Below are positions 55,991 to 64,000 of a stretch of 64,000 nucleotides of DNA, piece by piece. The notes beneath the pieces are model-generated. The model did not search any database, was not told where the DNA came from, and saw nothing but the letters and a program-made list of their open reading frames with translations. Both the position numbers and the translations under genes were made by a program. Numbering within the stretch: position 1 is the first letter of the stretch; every line of letters starts with the position of its first letter. This stretch comes from Streptococcus mitis (GTDB lineage: Bacteria; Bacillota; Bacilli; Lactobacillales; Streptococcaceae), in contig NZ_WIJP01000002.1 of NCBI RefSeq assembly GCF_009496155.1, positions 124,001-188,000 of the forward strand. Direction: 5' to 3'.

Positions 55991-56570
55991 ATACCTGACT
56001 CAGCTAGAACTCTATCTCAAAAAACTGCCTCAGGCTGACCGCATCGAAGCTATGGACTATTTCAGGGAACTCTTTGACGATGCTGGAGTCGAGGGAGAAG
56101 AAGAACTTACCGCTAGCTTAGGAACTCCTAAGGAAGCAGCCCACGAAGTTCTATCAAATCTCCTCGATAAAAAAATCAATGAGGCACCCGCTCAAAAGAA
56201 TAACCGACAAATTTTGCATATCGCCTTATTAGCCCTCCTTGCAGCACCCATCGGCATTCCTCTGGGAATCGCCATCCTCGTGGCTCTGTTCGGAATCCTT
56301 GTGGCTGCTTTGACTGTCATTCTGGCTTTCTTTGCGGTTTCCATACTAGGTATCATCGGCGGATTCCTATTTTTAGTTGAAAGTTTTACTGTCTTAGCCC
56401 AAGCTAAATCAGCCTTTATCTTGATTTTCGGTTCTGGTTTACTGGCTATCGGTGCTTCTTCACTAGTCTTACTAGGTATTTCCTATGTAGCCCGCTTCTT
56501 CGGCCTACTCATTGTTCGCCTGGTGCAATTTATTCTTAAAAAAGGAAAGAGAGGTAACCAGCATGCGTAA
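55977..56570 (+). CDS. DUF1700-family membrane protein
   Basis: A 197-residue protein. A cytoplasmic N-terminal HAAS-like domain (about 1-65: YLTQLELYLKKLPQADRIEAMDYF, DDAGVEGEEEL) followed by three to four membrane segments (75-180). The PadR-DUF1700-DUF4097 order is common in Firmicutes and has been connected with envelope stress. Both ends overlap neighbours, so translation of the operon is coupled. Confidence 0.85.
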   Translation: MTRTEYLTQLELYLKKLPQADRIEAMDYFRELFDDAGVEGEEELTASLGTPKEAAHEVLSNLLDKKINEAPAQKNNRQILHIALLALLAAPIGIPLGIAILVALFGILVAALTVILAFFAVSILGIIGGFLFLVESFTVLAQAKSAFILIFGSGLLAIGASSLVLLGISYVARFFGLLIVRLVQFILKKGKRGNQHA

Positions 56571-57510
56571 ATGGACAAAAGGATTTCTCATTTTTGGTGT
56601 GGTGACTACTATTATCGGATTTATCCTGCTCTTTGTAGGTATCCAATCTGACGGGATCAAGAGCCTACTTGCCATGTCCAAGGAGCCTGTCTATGATAGT
56701 CGGATGGAAGAGCTGACATTTGGCAAGGAAGTCGAAAACCTAGAGATTACTCTCCACCAACACGCGCTCACCATCACAGACTCTTTAGATGATCAAATCC
56801 ACATTTCTTATCATCCATCTATTTCTGCTCACCATGATCTTATAACAAATCAAAACGATAAAACTCTGAGCCTCACTGATAAGAAACTGTCTGAAAGTCC
56901 ATTTCTCTCTTCTGGAATTGGCGGGATTCTCCATATCGCAAGTGGTTACTCTCGTCGTTTTGAAGAAGTTATTCTCCAAGTTCCAAAAGGAAGAAGTCTA
57001 AAAGGGATCAACGTGTCAGCCAATCGTGGACAAACCACCATCATAAATGCTAGTCTTGAAAATGCAACTCTCAGTACAAATGGCTATCTCCTCCGAATTG
57101 AAGGAAGTCGTATCAAAAACAGTAAACTCACAACACCAAATATCATCAATATCTTTAGCACAGAACTGACAGATAGTCAGCTAGAGTCAACAGAAAATCA
57201 CTTCCACGCTGAAAACATCCAAGTACACGGTAAGGTGGAATTGATGGCGAAAACAGACCTACAACTGCTACTTTCCGAAGAAGAAAAACAAAGAATCAAC
57301 TTAGATCTTTCAACAAAACATGGTTCTATTCTTCATTTTTTAAGAGAAGGAAGACGTTCGTTTAAAAACAAAGAAAACAAAGATGAACGATTAAGCAATC
57401 CTTATAAAACAGAAAAAGCAGATGCAAAAGATCAACTCATGGCAAGAGCAGAACAGGATATCTATCTACTCAAATCAGAGGAACACGAGTCTTCTTCTAG
57501 AAATCGTTGA
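56563..57510 (+). CDS. DUF4097-type membrane-anchored protein
   Basis: About 315 residues from ATG 56563 (GAGAGGTAACCAGC), overlapping the DUF1700 stop. One N-terminal membrane segment (about 5-27) and a beta-helix-like outside domain with repeated short strands (KGINVSANRGQTTIINASLE, IEGSRIKNSKLT). C-terminus charged. Third gene of the PadR-controlled operon; probably an envelope sensor or scaffold. Function not established. Confidence 0.8.
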   Translation: MRKWTKGFLIFGVVTTIIGFILLFVGIQSDGIKSLLAMSKEPVYDSRMEELTFGKEVENLEITLHQHALTITDSLDDQIHISYHPSISAHHDLITNQNDKTLSLTDKKLSESPFLSSGIGGILHIASGYSRRFEEVILQVPKGRSLKGINVSANRGQTTIINASLENATLSTNGYLLRIEGSRIKNSKLTTPNIINIFSTELTDSQLESTENHFHAENIQVHGKVELMAKTDLQLLLSEEEKQRINLDLSTKHGSILHFLREGRRSFKNKENKDERLSNPYKTEKADAKDQLMARAEQDIYLLKSEEHESSSRNR

Positions 57511-57568
57511 CAAAAGCGCTTACATCTGCTAATGTAAAATAAAAAAACAACCAAAAAGGAGGTTCCTC

Positions 57569-58633
57569 ATGAAACAAGAATGGTTTGAAAGTAATGATTT
57601 TGTAAAAACAACAAGCAAGAACAAGCCTGATGAACAAGCCCAAGATGTTGCAGACAAGGCTGAAGAAACGATAGTCGATCTCGATATGCCAATTGAAAAA
57701 AATACTCAAGTAGAGGAGGAAGTCTCTCAAGCTGAAGTTGAACTAGAAAGCCAGCAAGAAGAGAAAATTGAAACGCCTGAAGACAGTGAAGCGAGAACAG
57801 AAATAGAAGAAAAGAAGGCATCTAGTTCTACTGAAGAAGAGCAAGACCTTTCTAAAGAAACAGAAAAAGTCACTATAGCTGAAGAGAGTCAAGAAGCACT
57901 TCCTCAGCAAAAACCAACCACGAAAGAGCCCCTTCTTATCAGTCAATCCTTAGAAAGTCCCTATATCCCCGACCAAGCTCCAAAATCTAGGGATAGATGG
58001 AAAGAGCAAGCGCTTGATTTTTGGTCTTGGCTAGTGGAAGCAATCAAATCTCCTACGAGTAATCTTGAAACAAGTAGCACACACAGTTACACAGCCTTTC
58101 TCTTGCTCATTCTGTTTTCTGCATCTTCCTTTTTCTTTAGTATCTACCACATCAAACATGCTTACTATGGACATATAGCAACTATGCATAATCACTTCCC
58201 TGAACAATTTGCTTCATTGAATCTCTTTTCGATTATCTCTATCCTAGTAGCAACAACACTCTTCTTCTTTTCATTCCTCTTGGGTAGTTTCGTCGTGAGA
58301 CGATTTATCTACCAAGAAAAGGACTGGACGCTAGAAAAGGTTCTCCAACAATATAGTCAACTCTTAGCAATTCCAATCTTCCTCACTGCCATTGCTAGTT
58401 TCTTTGCCTTCTTTGACAACCTACGATTTACAGCCCTCTTGTGTGTGATTAGCATTGGAATCATTCTGCTTGCCAGTCTCCATATCATTACAAGACCAAG
58501 TCAAGCAAGTGAAACCGACTCCTTCTATCAATTATTCTTGTCTGTCCTTGTGAATGGGGTTATCATCCTCCTCTTCTTTGTAGCTGAAGTGGCACTGATT
58601 GGAGATTACCTTCGTATCTTGGCCTTTCTTTAA
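57569..58633 (+). CDS. Membrane protein with acidic N-terminal region
   Basis: A 354-residue protein. Residues 1-140 are disordered-looking and very Glu-rich, with coiled-coil tendency; residues 165-354 have five membrane segments (for example SYTAFLLLILFSASSFFFS). AAAAAGGAGG precedes the ATG. It is last in the PadR-DUF1700-DUF4097 series. DUF6574-like proteins look similar; I cannot assign a role. Confidence 0.7.
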   Translation: MKQEWFESNDFVKTTSKNKPDEQAQDVADKAEETIVDLDMPIEKNTQVEEEVSQAEVELESQQEEKIETPEDSEARTEIEEKKASSSTEEEQDLSKETEKVTIAEESQEALPQQKPTTKEPLLISQSLESPYIPDQAPKSRDRWKEQALDFWSWLVEAIKSPTSNLETSSTHSYTAFLLLILFSASSFFFSIYHIKHAYYGHIATMHNHFPEQFASLNLFSIISILVATTLFFFSFLLGSFVVRRFIYQEKDWTLEKVLQQYSQLLAIPIFLTAIASFFAFFDNLRFTALLCVISIGIILLASLHIITRPSQASETDSFYQLFLSVLVNGVIILLFFVAEVALIGDYLRILAFL

Positions 58634-58638
58634 ACTTT

Positions 58639-58667
58639 AATCCTGTCTTTCACGGCAGGATTTTTTA
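58639..58667 (+). terminator. Terminator of the PadR operon
   Basis: AATCCTG...CAGGATT stem with a T tract. Confidence 0.85.
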
Positions 58668-58675
58668 TATGCCAA

Positions 58676-58698
58676 AAAGCAAGTCAATTGACCTGCTT
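58676..58698 (-). terminator. Terminator of the C39-exporter operon
   Basis: On the minus strand AGCAGGTC, AATT and GACTTGCT form an 8-bp stem followed by TTTTTGG. The 58700-58869 stretch shows no gene. Confidence 0.65.
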
Positions 58699-58869
58699 CT
58701 GCTTTACTCTTCTTGTGCTAATGTTTTAAAATCTTGTCCTAGGATGGGGTTTATTTCTATAGTTCAGTAGTATGATAACGTTGCTATGAAGTTCGTTATT
58801 CCAAATATTATGCAAACTAGTTATATGTAAAATTAAGATTAGAAACCACCAATCTCCATTTATTAACTT

Positions 58870-60900
58870 TTAATGAAATTCGTCCATATTAATAACTTTA
58901 CTTGCTCTAGCAATAACATTCTTATCATGAGTCACGACAATAACAATCTTTTCCTCGTTCACTAATTTCTCAACCTCGTTTAGAAATAATTCAGTTGAGT
59001 TTCTGTCCAAATTTCCTGTAGGCTCATCGAATAGATAGATATCCTTTTCTTGCGATAAACTCCTCATGAGTAGAATTTTTTGTTTCTGACCTTGCGAAAT
59101 ATTGGTGGCTTTCCCATCAATCTGATGACTTAGAGCTATATTGAGATTCAGACTATCAAGATTATTTGATTCATAGTTTTCCTTATTAAATAGGGTGAAA
59201 TTAATATTTTTTGAAACACTTCCAGGAAATACATGAAATTCAGATGAATACACGCTTAAATAATCCAAAATATTAGTTTCCTCTAAAGTAGAAAAACTGT
59301 CCATTCCATTCAGTACAATATCACCCTCTGTTGGAGAAGATAATCCCTGAATAATATTCAAAAGGGATGATTTCCCAGTTCCATTGCCGCCTGTAATAAC
59401 GGTTAATTCACCACTATTAAACTCGAAATTTAATTTATTAAATACTAACCTTTCATCCCATTTTTTACATAAATTCCGACATGACAATTGTTCAATTTTA
59501 GATACTGGAATGGTAGCAAGATTACTTTCCATCCCTACTTCCTCTAGTCCAATAAACTCAAAGGAATATTGACTTTTTTTCAATGCTACCCAAGATGTAA
59601 TTAAAGAATTTAAAATGCTGGATAACAGTAATAGAATCAAAATACTATTTGCATACTCTGATATATGTGCGTAATCTCTAATAATATTCACAGTAGCAAG
59701 CAAAAATGAACCAGTTAAACCAATAAATATCTGCGTAGAAGCTAATAATCTATTGGTAATATGTGTACTATCTAGTTTCGTTCCCAACAGTTCATTGAGT
59801 CTTTCATCAAATTCTTTGATGAAGTCACTAGATTTTTGGAAACTTATAATATCTTGCAAACCATAAATTGTATTTTCTACAAGAGAACTAAAGTTAGAAC
59901 TATTAGCAATAAATTCTCGCTGATTTTTTACAACTTTTCGTATCTCAAAATTGACATATAAACCAAGAATAGCTATAGATACGCATGTAACTGCGAAAAT
60001 AATAATATTCAATTTTAATAGCAATAACAGTAGCAAACAAAACACTAAAAACTGTACCTTTAAGTAAAATTTTTGCATAATACCTGTTGCTGATAACAAC
60101 AAATTCCAAAAATAACTACTAACATACTCATAATTCTTAGTTAAAGAAAAATCATTTAATTGGTTCTTATAAAAAGAGGACAGAATATCATTTAAAAAAT
60201 TATTCTCAATCTTTCCTTTTAATCTCGTTTCTAATATAGAGAACTGCCAATACAAATATGAAGCTAATATTATTGAAGCTAGGGTAAATAGTTGAATACT
60301 AAACTGAATGTTAAGTAGACCAGACATTGTTATTTGTAGTAAAAAAGCAATAGCAATAGGTAAACTAATTTTAGCTAATCCCAAGAAAAAGATTGCCAAT
60401 TTTCTCTTCCAACCAAGTGAAGCTAGAAATCTATGATATAACTTATCTGCATAGCTTATCGTAACAATATCTTTTCTATCTTCTGAATTAACATTCTCAT
60501 TCTTTTGAGGAATTAAAACAATTCCTACACTCTGACTAAAAAGTTCTAATCTTGAAATTTTCTCAATTTCCTCATTTGCAGGATCAGAAACAATCAATGA
60601 ACTACTGTCTCCATCCAACACGACGATATAATGAGGCAAGCTAGCTCTTTCTACTACCAGTAAATAAGGAAATGATACGTTGTTTAACAAACTAGGAGTC
60701 TCAATTTGATAAGAATCCGCATCAATACCATAGCTTTTTAGTATATCTTCTATATCAAACAAAGACAGTCCTTGGTGGTTATTGTTATCAAATTGTAGAC
60801 TATCTAAATGTTCTAATTTTGGGAAATAGTAAGAAATGATTGTCTTTACACAAGCCATTCCACAATCCAGCAAAGTTGCTTGTTTATAGTGACTAACCAT
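58870..60900 (-). CDS. C39 peptidase-containing ABC exporter for leader peptides
   Basis: 676 residues from ATG 60900 (AAGGAGAAAATA). An N-terminal C39 bacteriocin-processing peptidase: QATLLDCGMAC with catalytic Cys13, His90 (LPHYIVV) and Asp106 (VSDPA). Then six membrane segments (about 160-420) and an ATPase with Walker A GGNGTGKSS, signature NISQGQKQK and Walker B IYLFDEPTGNLD. It should cut the three small two-Cys precursors (63135-63480) after their Ala-Gly sites and export them. It overlaps the upstream gene by 8 bases. This is the terminal gene of the cluster. Confidence 0.9.
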   Translation of the reverse strand: MVSHYKQATLLDCGMACVKTIISYYFPKLEHLDSLQFDNNNHQGLSLFDIEDILKSYGIDADSYQIETPSLLNNVSFPYLLVVERASLPHYIVVLDGDSSSLIVSDPANEEIEKISRLELFSQSVGIVLIPQKNENVNSEDRKDIVTISYADKLYHRFLASLGWKRKLAIFFLGLAKISLPIAIAFLLQITMSGLLNIQFSIQLFTLASIILASYLYWQFSILETRLKGKIENNFLNDILSSFYKNQLNDFSLTKNYEYVSSYFWNLLLSATGIMQKFYLKVQFLVFCLLLLLLLKLNIIIFAVTCVSIAILGLYVNFEIRKVVKNQREFIANSSNFSSLVENTIYGLQDIISFQKSSDFIKEFDERLNELLGTKLDSTHITNRLLASTQIFIGLTGSFLLATVNIIRDYAHISEYANSILILLLLSSILNSLITSWVALKKSQYSFEFIGLEEVGMESNLATIPVSKIEQLSCRNLCKKWDERLVFNKLNFEFNSGELTVITGGNGTGKSSLLNIIQGLSSPTEGDIVLNGMDSFSTLEETNILDYLSVYSSEFHVFPGSVSKNINFTLFNKENYESNNLDSLNLNIALSHQIDGKATNISQGQKQKILLMRSLSQEKDIYLFDEPTGNLDRNSTELFLNEVEKLVNEEKIVIVVTHDKNVIARASKVINMDEFH

Positions 60901-61474
60901 TATTTTCTCCTTTTTCAACACTTATCTTACTATAACCATCAACTTCAATGACGCTATTCGAAGTTTGATTTGTCGTAGGAACCCTTAAAACTTCTCCTGT
61001 ATTATTTGTATGTAAAGTATAGATTCCATCAAAGTCTTCAGGAACTGTAATAGATACATCACCAACAAGAGTATCTATAAATATTTTTTCGAAAGTCGCA
61101 TTTTTCCCTAAGGAAATGGTTACATATAACTTATCTTTCCCTTGTGAACTCAAAGCCAAATTAAAGCCATGTTGTGAAAATGGAATATATAGACTATCTG
61201 AACTCATTTTAACGTTTTTAGTTATGTTATTCACTGATTCTTCGGAAACTTTTCCTTCTATTTGAACACTTGTTTCATCTGATTCACTCTTGACAACTTT
61301 AACATCAATTGCTTGCTTTGAACCATAAAACTCTAACGTTTTAATACTCTTAGAAGAAAGAGCCCATGATTGTTTCACACTGATTGTCGTTTCTCCTCGT
61401 TTTAAGGTTAATAAAATTCCAGCCACTACAAACAGTAACAACAGCCCAATTACAATTCCTATTTTTTTCATCAT
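60893..61474 (-). CDS. Membrane-anchored protein, DUF4097-like, in the peptide cluster
   Basis: A 193-residue protein with one N-terminal membrane segment (about 4-24) and an outside beta-rich domain (SIKTLEFYGSKQAIDVKVV, VTISLGKNATFEKIFIDTLVGDVSI) like DUF4097 folds. Placed between the ABC permease and the C39 exporter. Possibly an accessory or self-protection component that recognises the peptide at the membrane. Two ATGs stand in tandem. Function not known. Confidence 0.6.
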   Translation of the reverse strand: MMKKIGIVIGLLLLFVVAGILLTLKRGETTISVKQSWALSSKSIKTLEFYGSKQAIDVKVVKSESDETSVQIEGKVSEESVNNITKNVKMSSDSLYIPFSQHGFNLALSSQGKDKLYVTISLGKNATFEKIFIDTLVGDVSITVPEDFDGIYTLHTNNTGEVLRVPTTNQTSNSVIEVDGYSKISVEKGENNG

Positions 61475-61482
61475 TAGTACTC

Positions 61483-62175
61483 CTACTTAAATTCTTTTTT
61501 ACTAAATACAACAAACGCAAGTACAATCACTGCTATACTTACCAATATAGGATAGCCTGCATTCGTAAGGGTAAATTGACTTACCCCAGGGGAAGTTTTC
61601 AAATTTAAAGTCATTAATAAATAGTCTCTCACACTCTCACCAGAGTTTGGAAGGACATAAACCAATAGGTTATCAAACAGTAAAATATAGAGTATATAAA
61701 TTATACTTGATTCATAAACCTTATCAAATATTTGAAAAATCAATAACGAGATACTGATAATAACCAAATAGTATGGTAGTTGGTGTAAAAATGTCGAAAC
61801 AATCAACACCAAGTCTCCCTCCAAATAGACAAGAGCTGTTAAACTATAAAAAATAGTTACATATAGGAAAGACAAACAAAAGGCTCCCAAAGTTTTATAT
61901 AAAAATAACTTCCATCGTTGTTTTTCTTTTGTGAGCAGAATGTTAATCGTACGGAAACTATAATCTTCCCCCCAGAAAAATAAATTAGTAGAGATAAAAA
62001 GCAAAGGAATAAAACCACTCACATTTGAAATCAATACTCGAAATGCTGGTTCATCTTCATTCGATGACTTAAAAAATAAGGAGAATAACAAAATCAATAA
62101 TCCTATCAACAAACTAGGAAGTACTCCTCTTTTTTCCCAGTAAAATTTATACATATCTGCTTTAAGAGAATTCAT
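61483..62175 (-). CDS. ABC-2 type permease, immunity/export subunit
   Basis: A 230-residue protein with six membrane segments, like the BcrB/LanE-type permeases. Encoded 23 bases after the ATPase at 62199, same strand. Such stand-alone pairs generally protect bacteriocin producers by removing the peptide from the membrane. Confidence 0.75.
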   Translation of the reverse strand: MNSLKADMYKFYWEKRGVLPSLLIGLLILLFSLFFKSSNEDEPAFRVLISNVSGFIPLLFISTNLFFWGEDYSFRTINILLTKEKQRWKLFLYKTLGAFCLSFLYVTIFYSLTALVYLEGDLVLIVSTFLHQLPYYLVIISISLLIFQIFDKVYESSIIYILYILLFDNLLVYVLPNSGESVRDYLLMTLNLKTSPGVSQFTLTNAGYPILVSIAVIVLAFVVFSKKEFK

Positions 62176-62198
62176 GACTCTCCTCCTTTCTTAAATCA

Positions 62199-63062
62199 TC
62201 AGATAATGTTACGCAAATAGTAGTCCTCAAAGCGTTCCTTCTTAATATAAATATCCTGTATCACTAGATTTGAAGCAATACTATATTCCAAGATAACCAT
62301 TAATTTTTCCTTTTCTGGCACAACCAGATAGTCATCCTGCTCAAAATGAACAATGCCCTCTTCTTTTAAAAACGTTTTTAGAATCTGATTATCACTCGTC
62401 TTAAGGAAGAGCTTTTCCGACAAATCATTTGCTAGCTCTTTTGAACTCATCACATTTAGAATTTTCCCCTTTTTCATAATGATATACTTATCTGTTATAA
62501 ACTCCAACTCCGATAGGATATGGCTTGAAATCAAAAAGGTAACTCCCAACTGATCCCTTAAATTCAAAATCATTTTTCTTAAATCTGAAATTCCTTGAGG
62601 ATCTAAACCATTTACTGGTTCATCTAGGATAATAAGCTCTGGATTGTCCAAAAGGGCAATTGCTATCGATAATCTTTGCTTCATTCCAAGAGAATAGTTT
62701 TTTACTTTTCTGTCCCATGATGGTTTGGGTAGGCGAACCAATTCCAACATTTTTGTGATATCTGTCTTTAAACCAAATCTTGTTTTATAATATTGCAAGT
62801 GTTGACGTCCAGTCAAGTTTGGATAAAGGGCAGGTGATTCGATAATACTGCCAATCTTATGCTGAGAAACACTCTTGATTTCTCCCTTATCAGATTGAAT
62901 TAGTCCTAGAAGAATTCTCATTAAGGTTGTCTTTCCTGCACCATTCTCTCCGATAAGACCACATATTTCCCCTTGCTCAATATCAAAGGAAATATTATGT
63001 AGAACCTGTTCTTTCCCATATGTTTTATCAATATTTTTAAGACTTAAAATCACACGATTCAT
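62199..63062 (-). CDS. BcrA/LanF-like ABC ATPase
   Basis: A 287-residue ATPase. Walker A GENGAGKTT (about 38-46), signature YSLGMKQR, Walker B LIILDEPVNGLDP. Close in pattern to bacitracin/lantibiotic immunity ATPases (BcrA, LanF). A hairpin upstream (63086-63126) separates it from the peptide genes. With the permease at 61483 it likely forms the immunity transporter of this cluster. Confidence 0.85.
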   Translation of the reverse strand: MNRVILSLKNIDKTYGKEQVLHNISFDIEQGEICGLIGENGAGKTTLMRILLGLIQSDKGEIKSVSQHKIGSIIESPALYPNLTGRQHLQYYKTRFGLKTDITKMLELVRLPKPSWDRKVKNYSLGMKQRLSIAIALLDNPELIILDEPVNGLDPQGISDLRKMILNLRDQLGVTFLISSHILSELEFITDKYIIMKKGKILNVMSSKELANDLSEKLFLKTSDNQILKTFLKEEGIVHFEQDDYLVVPEKEKLMVILEYSIASNLVIQDIYIKKERFEDYYLRNII

Positions 63063-63085
63063 AGTTTCTCTCCGTTCATTATATT

Positions 63086-63126
63086 AAAAAGTCTCTGACA
63101 AGGAATGAACCCTGCCAGAGATTTTT
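63086..63126 (-). terminator. Hairpin between precursor peptides and ABC genes (attenuator)
   Basis: On the minus strand AATCTCTGGCA...TTGTCAGAGACTTTTT forms a stem over CTCTG/CAGAG with a T run after it. It probably lets only part of the transcripts from the peptide genes go on into the ABC genes. Confidence 0.65.
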
Positions 63127-63134
63127 AGCTTACG

Positions 63135-63251
63135 TTAACTCCAGCAGAAGAATCCAATACCTGTGAGCATTCCATAAATACCGAGTGGTGAAACAGCACA
63201 AAATTGACCTGCCACAATGTGTTTTTTATGTTTATTACTTAGTTTTTTCAT
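63135..63251 (-). CDS. Two-Cys mini-peptide precursor 1 (38 residues)
   Basis: ATG 63251 with GGAGGGTTAAGTA before it. Basic leader KKLSNKHKKHIVAG (residues 2-15), then a core beginning QFC (Cys18) and ending FFCWS (Cys36), Gly-rich and hydrophobic. The leader is nearly the same as in the two following precursors, but the core is longer (17 residues between the Cys) and different. Probably cut after Ala-Gly by the C39 exporter and closed by one disulfide. Confidence 0.75.
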   Translation of the reverse strand: MKKLSNKHKKHIVAGQFCAVSPLGIYGMLTGIGFFCWS

Positions 63252-63266
63252 TACTTAACCCTCCTT

Positions 63267-63365
63267 TTAATCCCAACAAAATATACCTACTCCATATCGA
63301 AGACCTATAATACAAAAGCGACCTGCTACAATGTGCTTTTTATTTTTGTTACTTAGTTTTTTCAC
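63267..63365 (-). CDS. Two-Cys mini-peptide precursor 2 (32 residues)
   Basis: GTG 63365 with GGAGGATGAAGTA before it; an ATG in that site reads only two codons. Leader KKLSNKNKKHIVAG, core RFCIIGLRYGVGIFCWD with Cys18 and Cys30. Its core is identical to that of precursor 3, and the DNA is almost identical over the last 80 bases (63267-63345 and 63382-63460). Same proposed processing. Confidence 0.75.
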   Translation of the reverse strand: MKKLSNKNKKHIVAGRFCIIGLRYGVGIFCWD

Positions 63366-63381
63366 TACTTCATCCTCCTAT

Positions 63382-63480
63382 TTAATCCCAACAAAATATG
63401 CCTACTCCATATCGAAGACCTATAATACAAAAGCGACCTGCTACAATGTGTCTTTTGACACGTCCAGTTAGTTTTCTCAT
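63382..63480 (-). CDS. Two-Cys mini-peptide precursor 3 (32 residues)
   Basis: ATG 63480, with GGAGAGTTTTCTG before it. Leader RKLTGRVKRHIVAG differs from the other two but keeps HIVAG; the core is the same as that of precursor 2. First of three tandem genes on the minus strand, with a period of about 115 bases. No family recognised. Confidence 0.75.
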   Translation of the reverse strand: MRKLTGRVKRHIVAGRFCIIGLRYGVGIFCWD

Positions 63481-63534
63481 CAGAAAACTCTCCTTTTAAA
63501 AAATTTTTTATAATAACCAAATGAGATTCTCATT

Positions 63535-64000
63535 TCAGTCATTTATTAACTGTTTTAAATCTTTAGACAAGATTTCTTCGCTTCCTTGTTCTACATAAAT
63601 TTGTTTCACTATCCCATCTTTATCCACTATAAATATTGTTGGAATAGCTTTTACATCAAAAAACTTAAAAGCTTGTAAATCTTGATCTATATAAACTGGA
63701 AAGGTAAAACCCTGATTCCTTAAAAATTTATGAGAGGTTTCAAGTGTTTCACGTTCTCCATCAACTATATCCACCATAAAGAAATCAACTTTATCTTGGT
63801 ATTTATCATAAAGGTGCTGAATAATTGGGAGCTCTTTTTGGCAATCAGGACACCAACTAGCCCAGAATACCACAACCTTTGGTCTAAACTTATAATCTGA
63901 TAGTTGAACCTGTGCTCCCTCATTAGAGGTTAACAATGCATTCTTGAATGTTGTATTTTTAGTTTTTGAAATATATTGTTTTATTTCCTCCTCTTTTTTT
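63535..64000 (-). CDS. Thioredoxin-like (TlpA/ResA type) protein, cut by window edge
   Basis: The frame is open from the window edge to a stop at 63535, so the N-terminus lies outside. The visible 155 residues hold VVVFWASWCPDCQKELPI, with the active-site CPDC, then the cis-Pro loop KAIPTIFIVDKDG. This is the ResA/TlpA class of extracytoplasmic thiol-disulfide enzymes; a membrane anchor or signal is expected upstream. Directly upstream of the two-Cys peptide genes, it is well placed to form or correct their disulfide bond. Confidence 0.8.
   Translation of the reverse strand, partial: KKEEEIKQYISKTKNTTFKNALLTSNEGAQVQLSDYKFRPKVVVFWASWCPDCQKELPIIQHLYDKYQDKVDFFMVDIVDGERETLETSHKFLRNQGFTFPVYIDQDLQAFKFFDVKAIPTIFIVDKDGIVKQIYVEQGSEEILSKDLKQLIND

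Overview
The window comes from a Streptococcus chromosome of the mitis/pneumoniae group. The evidence is a pneumococcal-type gene order (met uptake genes, rgg144-vp1, tsaD-rimI-tsaB, cibABC, rpoY-rnjA, mnmG, mnmA, argGH, sdaAB-AA, capD-like), a BOX element, a ComX cin-box and an Rgg/SHP pheromone locus. pspA, which in pneumococcus usually lies near mnmA, is absent between argH and mnmA, so S. mitis or a close relative is more likely than typical S. pneumoniae. I recognised no rRNA or tRNA gene and no CRISPR array.

Layout. 1-7.8 kb (mostly minus strand, very AT-rich): a YcaO-dependent RiPP cluster. It holds a 96-residue precursor with ten Cys at an exact four-residue period, an ABC exporter, two YcaO proteins, two E1-like partner proteins, an orphan protein that may be nitroreductase-like, and the start of a SagB-like dehydrogenase cut by the window edge. 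A TprA-type regulator and a Phr-like signal peptide lie just upstream. 8-13.7 kb: LytTR/DUF3021 pair, Nramp-like transporter, a secreted protein with a small membrane partner, nrdI, a response-regulator remnant and an ECF-type membrane protein. 13.7-22.8 kb: an MFS/Rgg island between two copies of the metP 3' end (one holding a BOX element), then metP-metN-peptidase-metQ, gshT and azlCD. 22.9-25.2 kb: the Rgg144/SHP/VP1 communication locus, with the pheromone gene apparently frameshifted. 25.3-29.3 kb: tRNA t6A genes, the competence-induced bacteriocin operon cibABC, and a secreted phospholipase A2-like protein. 29.6-39.2 kb: conserved housekeeping genes (RNase J, tRNA modification, arginine synthesis and uptake). 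39.4-45.8 kb: a lactococcin-972-type ABC pair without a visible bacteriocin gene, a second TprA/Phr circuit driving a secreted protein, and a LysM protein. 46-52.5 kb: serine dehydratase, phosphatase, polysaccharide genes and an MFS transporter. 52.7-58.6 kb: a 940-residue protein built from ten near-identical 41-residue repeats plus a DUF2971-like C-terminus, then a PadR-regulated membrane operon. 58.9-64 kb: a second peptide cluster with three tandem two-Cys mini-peptides, a thioredoxin-like protein, ABC genes and a C39-peptidase exporter.

Taken together the window is rich in peptide signalling and antagonism: two Phr-type circuits, one SHP/Rgg circuit, one competence-controlled bacteriocin, and two peptide-maturation clusters. 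In both maturation clusters a hairpin separates the highly translatable precursor genes from the machinery genes. Two of the secreted-protein genes carry CcpA-type cre sequences overlapping the -35 box, which links them to carbon status.
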